A stretch of DNA of 11,223 nucleotides from Desulfobacterales bacterium. GTDB taxonomy: Bacteria; Desulfobacterota; Desulfobacteria; Desulfobacterales; RPRI01. The notes under the pieces were generated by a model that was not told where the DNA came from, did not search any database, and was given only the letters and a program-made list of their open reading frames with translations. The stretch spans positions 1 to 11,223 of the forward strand of contig JAUYEO010000025.1 in assembly GCA_030689795.1 (NCBI GenBank). Direction: 5' to 3'. Position numbers and translations under genes: made by a program. Of the stretch, positions 6,085 to 11,223 are shown piece by piece; within the stretch, counting starts at the first letter, position 1; the number at the start of each line of letters is the position of its first letter.

Positions 6085-6224
6085 AAAGCTAAAATTCAGA
6101 CGGCAAAGTAAAAAGTTCATTATGCAAGGCGCGCGAATCTTGAGGAATGAAGCGTACTCATAGTACGCTGCAATGACGAAAGATGAAGCGCAACACAGCA
6201 GAATGACTTTTTACGAAGCCGTCA
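6071..6224. repeat. Palindromic element 3 between lpxB and msbA
   Basis: Perfect 18-base terminal inverted repeats: TGACGGCTTCGTAAAAAG (6071-6088) and its exact complement at 6207-6224. A second, degenerate left-arm copy lies inside at 6099-6120 (GACGGC, then GTAAAAAGTTCAT) and can also pair with the right arm, where ATGACTTTTTAC lies at 6203-6214. The middle holds a perfect 7-base hairpin (6151-6157 with 6163-6169) and looser pairing around it. There is no coding potential. It shares its ends, but not its interior, with elements 1 and 2. The element splits the lipid A block from the msbA block and fills nearly all of the 156-base gap. No T-run follows the right arm, so it is not a standard intrinsic terminator. 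It may act as an attenuator or RNA-processing site; that is inference only. Confidence 0.85.
6151..6169. repeat. Central hairpin of element 3
   Basis: AGCGTAC (6151-6157) and GTACGCT (6163-6169) form a perfect 7-base stem with a TCATA loop. It sits roughly at the middle of element 3, where it would form the tip of a folded transcript or cruciform. Confidence 0.7.
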
Positions 6225-6240
6225 AACAAGGTTCTTATAA

Positions 6241-8004
6241 ATGGGGATTAAGAAAATATCATTATCATTCATTAAACCAAGACATCTTGAACTCATAAGG
6301 CTGATAAAAGAGAGCTGGCTTACTCTTTTTCTGGCTACGATATGTCTTCTCGTTGTTGCAGGAACAACGGCTGTTTCGGCATATTTAATCAAGCCGGCCC
6401 TTGATGATGTGTTTATAAGTAAAGATGGCCGAATGCTCAAATTGATTCCCATTGCCGTTATCATTGTTTATTTTTTGCGCGGGCTCGGTATATACGGCCA
6501 GGAATATCTTATGAGCCATGTAGGCCAGAACATAATAAGACGTCTGCGAAACCGGCTGTACAATCATATACAGGATCTGCCGCTTTCGTTTTTTCAAAAA
6601 GAAAAAACAGGCGCACTTATGTCGCGTATTACAAATGATGTCAATACCGTTAAATCAATGGTATCTTCTGTAGTTACCGGTTCGATCAGAGATCTCTTCA
6701 CAATCATTGGCCTCACATTTGTTATATTTTACCAGATCTGGCAACTCGCGTTATTCGCTTTTTTAATTTTGCCTGTAGCTTTTTATCCTATCGCGGCGCT
6801 GGGAAAAAGAGTTAGGAGGGTAAGCAGGAAATGTCTTGAGGCAATTGCAGATATGAGCTCATTCCTTCATGAAACGTTTGCCGGAAATAAAATAGTTAAA
6901 GCCTTTGGAATGGAGGCTTATGAAAAAAAACGTTTCTACGATAAGACACTTAAGCTCTTTAATCTTGAGATGAAGGAAGTAAGGGCAAAAGCACTTTCTT
7001 CACCCATAATGGAATTTCTTGGAGGCATGGGAATTGCGTTTGTTATATGGTACGGAGGTTCAAGGGTAATTTCAGGAATTTATACAACGGGAACATTTGT
7101 TTCATTTCTTGCTGCAGTTGTTATGTTGTATGACCCTGTTAAAAAACTCAGTAAACTCAATAATCATTTGCAAGAAGGGCTCGCAGCAACAGACAGAATA
7201 TTTGATATAATTGAAACTAAATCGGATATAAAAGAGGATGAGAATCCTGTTGTATTAAGACGCGGTCCTCATAATGTCACCTTTGATAATGTCTCTTTCA
7301 GGTATAAGGATGTAACGGTTTTAAAAAATATCAATCTGGAGGTTAAATCGGGAGAGATTCTTGCCCTTGTGGGCATGAGCGGGGGCGGCAAAACATCGCT
7401 TGTAAACCTTATACCCAGATTTTATGATGTCAGCAGCGGCTCCATATATATAGATGGAATTGATCTCAGGAAAGCTTCGGTTTCATCCCTTCGTGACCAG
7501 ATTGCGATAGTCACGCAGGAGCCGATACTTTTTAATGATACGGTGAGAAACAATATAGCCTACGGCAGCTGGAACGCTTCTGAGAAGGATATTGAAATGG
7601 CTGCGAGGGCGGCATATGCATATGATTTCATCCAGGGCTTTCCCGATAAATTTGACACCATCCTTGGCGAGCTTGGAGGACGCCTTTCTGGAGGCGAGAA
7701 ACAGAGGATTTGCATAGCAAGGGCTCTGATAAAGGATGCTCCTATTTTAATACTTGATGAAGCCACTTCTTCGCTTGACACCGAATCTGAAAGACTGGTT
7801 CAAAAGGCGCTTGAAAACCTGATGAAGGGACGGACCACATTCGTTATTGCTCACAGATTATCGACCATAGGATATGCGAACAGAATAATTGTGATCATAG
7901 ACGGACGTATCGTGGAGGAGGGCAGACACGAAGAGCTTATGGCAAAGGAAGGAGAATACTGCAAACTGTATCAGATGCAGTTTGGCGCCGGCGATACAAA
8001 ATGA
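6241..8004 (+). CDS. msbA: Lipid A flippase MsbA, ABC exporter
   Basis: Homodimeric type IV ABC exporter that flips core-lipid A from the inner to the outer leaflet of the inner membrane. The N-terminal half (about 25-320) carries six membrane segments with coupling motifs such as Arg-Leu-Tyr-Asn-His-Ile and Ser-Phe-Phe-Gln-Lys-Glu-Lys-Thr-Gly. The C-terminal half is a complete nucleotide-binding domain: Walker A Gly-Met-Ser-Gly-Gly-Gly-Lys-Thr (378-385, Lys384), Q-loop Gln426, signature Leu-Ser-Gly-Gly-Glu (482-486), Walker B ending in Asp506 with catalytic Glu507, and switch His538. All catalytic residues are present. Length (587 aa) is near E. coli MsbA (582). A weak AAGG (6228-6231) precedes the ATG. 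MsbA is preferred over a general multidrug exporter because the gene lies among lpx and lpt genes; substrate is inferred from this context. It overlaps lptF by 4 bases (ATGA). Confidence 0.93.
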   Translation: MGIKKISLSFIKPRHLELIRLIKESWLTLFLATICLLVVAGTTAVSAYLIKPALDDVFISKDGRMLKLIPIAVIIVYFLRGLGIYGQEYLMSHVGQNIIRRLRNRLYNHIQDLPLSFFQKEKTGALMSRITNDVNTVKSMVSSVVTGSIRDLFTIIGLTFVIFYQIWQLALFAFLILPVAFYPIAALGKRVRRVSRKCLEAIADMSSFLHETFAGNKIVKAFGMEAYEKKRFYDKTLKLFNLEMKEVRAKALSSPIMEFLGGMGIAFVIWYGGSRVISGIYTTGTFVSFLAAVVMLYDPVKKLSKLNNHLQEGLAATDRIFDIIETKSDIKEDENPVVLRRGPHNVTFDNVSFRYKDVTVLKNINLEVKSGEILALVGMSGGGKTSLVNLIPRFYDVSSGSIYIDGIDLRKASVSSLRDQIAIVTQEPILFNDTVRNNIAYGSWNASEKDIEMAARAAYAYDFIQGFPDKFDTILGELGGRLSGGEKQRICIARALIKDAPILILDEATSSLDTESERLVQKALENLMKGRTTFVIAHRLSTIGYANRIIVIIDGRIVEEGRHEELMAKEGEYCKLYQMQFGAGDTK

Positions 8005-9194
8005 AGATTAACTCCATTGTAAACAGATATCTGTTTAAAGAGATGATACCGCCCTTTGTCATCAACATGGTCTTTTTTACCTTTCTCTTCCTGATGGCAA
8101 AAATTCTTTTTATCACCAATCTGGTTGTGAATCATAATATAGGTCTCTCCAGAGTCATACTGATGCTTTTTCTTTTCATTCCCTATTTTCTCGTGTTTGT
8201 GATTCCGATGTCGGTAATGATGGCTGTGCTTCTCACTTTTCTGAGGTTATCAAGCGATAACGAGCTTATGGCATTGAAAACAGGAGGGGTAAGTCTTTAC
8301 GGGTTGCTTCCGCCGGTTATTATATTTTGCCTCATTGGATGCGCGCTGACTTTGACGATGTCCGTCTTCGGGATGCCGTGGGGGAAGGCATCCATCAAAA
8401 GGTTGACTATGGAAATTGCGACATCGAATTTCGAACTGGGGCTCAAGGAGAGAACTTTCAACAACAGTTTTAAAGATAGTATGCTTTACGTGACCGAAGT
8501 GGATATGAAAAAGGGCGAACTCAAGGATGTTTTCGTGGAAGATAAGCGTTCGGAAAGCATTGTGAGCACCGTCGTGGCGCCGAGGGGAATCCTTTTTTTC
8601 GAGAAAGAGAAGCTTCTTTTCCGTTTAAGGCTTTTTGACGGAAGAATCAATCAGGTAAGCATGAAAAACAGGTCGGTCAATTCGATTGGTTTTGAAACAT
8701 ACGATATTAACCTTGATCTGAAAAGCGCTTTTTCAGACATTAGTGGAAAGGGAGGAATAAAAGACGAGAAGGAGATGTCTTTTCCGGAGCTGCGCGATTA
8801 TCTGAGCAAGGCTGAGAATAAAAACTCGAAGTATTATAAAGCCCTGGTCGAGCTTCATCAGAAAATCTCGATTCCTTTTGCCTGTTTTGTGCTGGGGATA
8901 CTTGCCGTTTCGCTGGGAGCGCAATTGAAGTCGGCAAGACGCTCATTCGGTCTGGGATTGGGACTCATCTTTTTTCTGTTTTATTATCTTCTTCTTTCAA
9001 TAGGTTATGTTTTTAAAAATTCGGAGTGGTATCCTCCTTTTATAGGAATGTGGGTTCCGAATATAGTGACTGGCGGCATAGGCTTATTTCTTCTTGTAAG
9101 AACTGCCCATGAGCGTCCGGTCTTTTCAATGCTTGCCGGTTTTTTCAATCTTAAATCGGGTTTTTTAAAGCGGAATGGAACGCTGAAAGAATAA
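8001..9194 (+). CDS. lptF: LPS export permease LptF (YjgP/YjgQ family)
   Basis: Inner-membrane subunit of the LptB2FG transporter, which extracts LPS from the outer leaflet of the inner membrane and passes it to LptC and the periplasmic bridge. Seen: three N-terminal membrane segments (about 17-39, 50-78, 102-123), a periplasmic beta-rich domain (about 130-280, the jellyroll region), and three C-terminal segments (about 286-306, 315-337, 348-366). The Ser-Ser-Asp-Asn-Glu-Leu-Met-Ala-Leu-Lys motif (84-93) after segment 2 is the conserved coupling-helix region that docks LptB. At 397 aa it is about 30 longer than E. coli LptF, mostly as a basic C-terminal tail. The ATG overlaps the msbA stop as ATGA, with no clear ribosome binding site, indicating translational coupling. 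LptF rather than LptG is assigned from gene order and the neighbour's stronger LptG character; the family itself is certain. Confidence 0.9.
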   Translation: MKINSIVNRYLFKEMIPPFVINMVFFTFLFLMAKILFITNLVVNHNIGLSRVILMLFLFIPYFLVFVIPMSVMMAVLLTFLRLSSDNELMALKTGGVSLYGLLPPVIIFCLIGCALTLTMSVFGMPWGKASIKRLTMEIATSNFELGLKERTFNNSFKDSMLYVTEVDMKKGELKDVFVEDKRSESIVSTVVAPRGILFFEKEKLLFRLRLFDGRINQVSMKNRSVNSIGFETYDINLDLKSAFSDISGKGGIKDEKEMSFPELRDYLSKAENKNSKYYKALVELHQKISIPFACFVLGILAVSLGAQLKSARRSFGLGLGLIFFLFYYLLLSIGYVFKNSEWYPPFIGMWVPNIVTGGIGLFLLVRTAHERPVFSMLAGFFNLKSGFLKRNGTLKE

Positions 9195-9201
9195 ATCGAT
9201 T

Positions 9202-10266
9202 ATGTCAATAATAGACAGATACCTGACAAGGGAGGTTCTGCAGTATTTCTGCATTATTCTGGCGACTATTATCGGGATTTATATTGTTGTCGATTTTTTT
9301 GATGAAACGGATATTTTTTTTGAATCAGGCCTCTCCTTTCCCAGCGCTTTTTTTTATTTTATTTCCAAGATGCCGGTAGTTCAGTTCATTCCGGTATCCG
9401 TTTTATTGTCCGTTCTCGTCACCTTCGGACTGATGAACAAAAACAATGAAATTACGGCGTTAAAAAGCGGCGGCGCCGGAATATATGATCTTTTGAAGCC
9501 CATGCTTCTTATCGGCGCGCTGTTTTTTTTCATTATTATTTTACTTTCCGAGGCTGTTGTTCCGATAATAAAGAACCGGGCAGAAAAGATCTGGACGCAG
9601 GAGAGCCGGAAAAAATCATCCGCCACTCTTAAAGAAAAAGATATCTGGATAAAGGGAGACCGCCTGATAGCGCATATAGGGTATTTCAATTCAACCGATA
9701 AGACTGTAAACGGAATTACGCTGAATTTCTTTGATGATAATTTTCGTGTGATTAGAAGACTTGACGGCGGAAAAGGAGTCTATAAAGACGGTCTCTGGAC
9801 TTTTTATGATATAATTGAACAAAAGCTTGATGGAAGTGACGGCAAAATTATTTTCCATAAAGAGATCATTGAAAAGCTCGATTTTTCTCCCGAAGATCTC
9901 GGAAAAGTGGCCGTCAAATCCGAAGCGATGAATGTTACGGAGCTTTATGATTATATAAGAAAAATCGAGTCCGAAGGATATGACGCTACTAAGTACCGGG
10001 TGGATTTTTATGCCAAATTGGCTTTCCCTTTTATCTGCATAATAATGTGTATTGTCGGAACAGGCATCGCTTTAAGATTAAAAGCTAAAGAAAGCCTGCC
10101 GGTCAGCATAGTTTACGGCATAGGAACAGTCTTTTTTTACTGGATTTTTTACAGCTTTTGCCTTTCGCTTGGAGAAGGCGGGGTTCTTAATCCTCTGGTT
10201 TCAGCTCTGATTCCAAACCTTTTATTCTTATGCTTTGGTGTCTTTACGCTGCTTCATGCCGAATAG
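9202..10266 (+). CDS. lptG: LPS export permease LptG (YjgP/YjgQ family)
   Basis: Partner of LptF in the LptB2FG LPS extractor of the inner membrane. It begins with Ile-Asp-Arg-Tyr-Leu-x-Arg-Glu-Val-Leu (4-13), typical of LptG. Membrane segments are seen at about 12-33, 58-80, 98-118, 272-292, 300-322 and 332-352, with the periplasmic beta-jellyroll between (about 125-265). The coupling-helix motif Asn-Lys-Asn-Asn-Glu-Ile-Thr-Ala-Leu-Lys-Ser-Gly-Gly (79-91) is present. Length (354 aa) matches E. coli LptG (360). It starts 7 bases after lptF with only a weak purine-rich site. No LptB, LptC or LptA gene is in the window. The gene contains several T7-T8 tracts, caused by repeated Phe TTT codons in the membrane segments. 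Confidence 0.91.
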   Translation: MSIIDRYLTREVLQYFCIILATIIGIYIVVDFFDETDIFFESGLSFPSAFFYFISKMPVVQFIPVSVLLSVLVTFGLMNKNNEITALKSGGAGIYDLLKPMLLIGALFFFIIILLSEAVVPIIKNRAEKIWTQESRKKSSATLKEKDIWIKGDRLIAHIGYFNSTDKTVNGITLNFFDDNFRVIRRLDGGKGVYKDGLWTFYDIIEQKLDGSDGKIIFHKEIIEKLDFSPEDLGKVAVKSEAMNVTELYDYIRKIESEGYDATKYRVDFYAKLAFPFICIIMCIVGTGIALRLKAKESLPVSIVYGIGTVFFYWIFYSFCLSLGEGGVLNPLVSALIPNLLFLCFGVFTLLHAE

Positions 10267-10289
10267 ATTTCTTTTTTAGGATTTATCGC

Positions 10290-10306
10290 TTTGATATTTT
10301 ATCAAA
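10290..10306. repeat. Small A/T hairpin before lpxK
   Basis: TTTGATA (10290-10296) and TATCAAA (10300-10306) form a perfect 7-base stem with a 3-base TTT loop, 5 bases before the first ATG of lpxK. It is too A/T-rich to be a convincing terminator. It could affect ribosome access to the lpxK start, or be chance in an A/T-rich spacer. Confidence 0.4.
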
Positions 10307-10311
10307 ATTCC

Positions 10312-11223
10312 ATGAATATGATCAGGAAAAAAATTGAGAGAGTTATGTATTCAGAAGAGAAGACAAGCTCCTCCTTTTCAGAAATGATATTATCTGTTTT
10401 CTCGGCAATATACGGTACTTTGATCAGGATAAGAGATATTTTTTACCTGAGAGGGATATTCAGTCGGAAGAGGCTTCCGTGCAAGGTTGTTTCCATAGGC
10501 AACATAACTGTCGGCGGGACCGGTAAAACGCCAATGACAATCTATCTCGCGGAAACGCTGACCGGGCTTGGCTATAAAGTTGTTGTGGTCAGCAGAGGAT
10601 ACAGGGGAAGAGCCAAAAAAAAAGGAGGAATTGTAAGTAACGGCAGAGAAATTCTTATGGGGCCCGATTCATCAGGTGATGAACCTTTTATGATGGCAGC
10701 AAGGTTAAATAATATTCCTGTTGTAGTCGGGCAAAATAGGTATAATGCCGGCCTGCTTGCAATAAGAAATTTCAACCCGGATATTATTCTTCTCGATGAC
10801 GGTTTCCAGCACCGCAAACTATTCCGTGATATTGACCTTCTGCTTTTAGACTCAGGGTGTCCTTTCGGAAACGGTCGGCTTGTTCCAAGAGGGGTTTTAA
10901 GAGAACCGGTCGTTTCAATCAAGCGGGCCGATGCATTCATTCTTACAAGGTCTTCCTCAGATAATACGGAAGCACGGAATACGATAAGCGCTGTTTCAAA
11001 TAACCAGCCTGTTTTTGAAGCTTACAATACCTTTTATTTTTTTAAGGTTGAAAGAGGCGGTGTTTCAAACCCGGCGGCGGACTTTCGAAATAAATTGTCC
11101 GAAGATTTCAGCCCTTTCGCCGGGAAAAAGATTGTGGCCTTTTCAGGAATAGCCGGAAACAGTCATTTCAGGAAGACTCTTGAGGAATTCAAATGCGATG
11201 TTCTTGAATTTTCCGGTTTTCCG
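10312..11223 (+). CDS. lpxK: Tetraacyldisaccharide 4'-kinase LpxK (3' end outside window)
   Basis: Phosphorylates the 4' position of the tetraacyl disaccharide 1-phosphate to give lipid IVA, at the cytosolic face of the inner membrane. The frame is open from 10312 to the window end (304 codons, no stop), so it is partial; full LpxK proteins are usually about 330-390 residues. Seen: an N-terminal hydrophobic/amphipathic helix (about 23-40), the P-loop Gly-Gly-Thr-Gly-Lys-Thr (68-73), Val-Ser-Arg-Gly-Tyr-Arg-Gly shortly after, Gly-Asp-Glu-Pro-Phe-Met-Met-Ala, the Asp-Asp-Gly-Phe-Gln-His motif (162-167), and Gly-Arg-Leu-Val-Pro-Arg-Gly-Val-Leu-Arg-Glu-Pro, all diagnostic. In-frame ATGs at 10312, 10318 and 10345 are possible starts; only the last has a purine-rich stretch close by (10336-10342), so the start is uncertain. 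It follows lptG after 45 bases. An A9 run lies at 10615-10623. Confidence 0.94.
   Translation, partial: MNMIRKKIERVMYSEEKTSSSFSEMILSVFSAIYGTLIRIRDIFYLRGIFSRKRLPCKVVSIGNITVGGTGKTPMTIYLAETLTGLGYKVVVVSRGYRGRAKKKGGIVSNGREILMGPDSSGDEPFMMAARLNNIPVVVGQNRYNAGLLAIRNFNPDIILLDDGFQHRKLFRDIDLLLLDSGCPFGNGRLVPRGVLREPVVSIKRADAFILTRSSSDNTEARNTISAVSNNQPVFEAYNTFYFFKVERGGVSNPAADFRNKLSEDFSPFAGKKIVAFSGIAGNSHFRKTLEEFKCDVLEFSGFP

Noticed and set aside
6071..6224. Element 3 as an intrinsic terminator after lpxB
   Set aside because: The outer stem encloses about 118 bases and no run of T follows the right arm, so it lacks the compact GC stem plus U-tract of a standard terminator.
10572..10940. 122-codon antisense frame opposite lpxK
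   Set aside because: It covers DNA encoding diagnostic LpxK motifs on the + strand; the antisense product has low-complexity Ser/Arg/Pro content.

Overview
The window is a lipid A / LPS assembly gene cluster of a Gram-negative bacterium. The gene content (skp-lpxD-fabZ-lpxA-lpxI-Gfo/Idh/MocA oxidoreductase-lpxB, then msbA-lptF-lptG-lpxK), moderate GC and use of LpxI instead of LpxH fit a member of the Desulfobacterota (former Deltaproteobacteria). That placement is inferred from gene order and protein character, not from a marker search. All genes are on the + strand, and no RNA gene, CRISPR array, transposase or phage gene was seen.

Layout. Positions 1-369 carry no gene. They hold two back-to-back, internally palindromic repeat elements followed by a strong ribosome binding site. 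Positions 370-6084 form a tight block of seven genes with overlaps or gaps of at most 9 bases: a periplasmic chaperone (skp/ompH), the two lipid A acyltransferases (lpxD, lpxA) with fabZ between them, the UDP-diacylglucosamine pyrophosphatase lpxI, a sugar-nucleotide-type oxidoreductase, and the disaccharide synthase lpxB. Positions 6071-6224 hold a third palindromic element, whose left arm supplies the stop codon of lpxB. Positions 6241-10266 encode the export side: the MsbA flippase and the LptF and LptG permeases. A partial lpxK (4'-kinase) runs off the right edge.

How the genes work together. FabZ and LpxA/LpxD share the (3R)-hydroxyacyl-ACP pool. LpxA acylates the UDP-amino sugar, LpxD adds the second acyl chain (LpxC, needed between them, is not in the window), LpxI releases 2,3-diacylglucosamine-1-phosphate, LpxB joins the two halves, and LpxK phosphorylates the disaccharide. 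MsbA flips the finished core-lipid A across the inner membrane. LptF and LptG, with an LptB ATPase encoded elsewhere, extract it toward the outer membrane, where Skp chaperones beta-barrel proteins.

No wholly new multi-gene system was found. The parts most worth a second look are (a) a family of palindromic elements that share the terminal motif TGACGGYYTCGTAAAAAG but have unrelated interiors, one of them forming the end of lpxB, and (b) the Gfo/Idh/MocA oxidoreductase inside the lipid A genes, a GnnA-like candidate with no GnnB partner in view.
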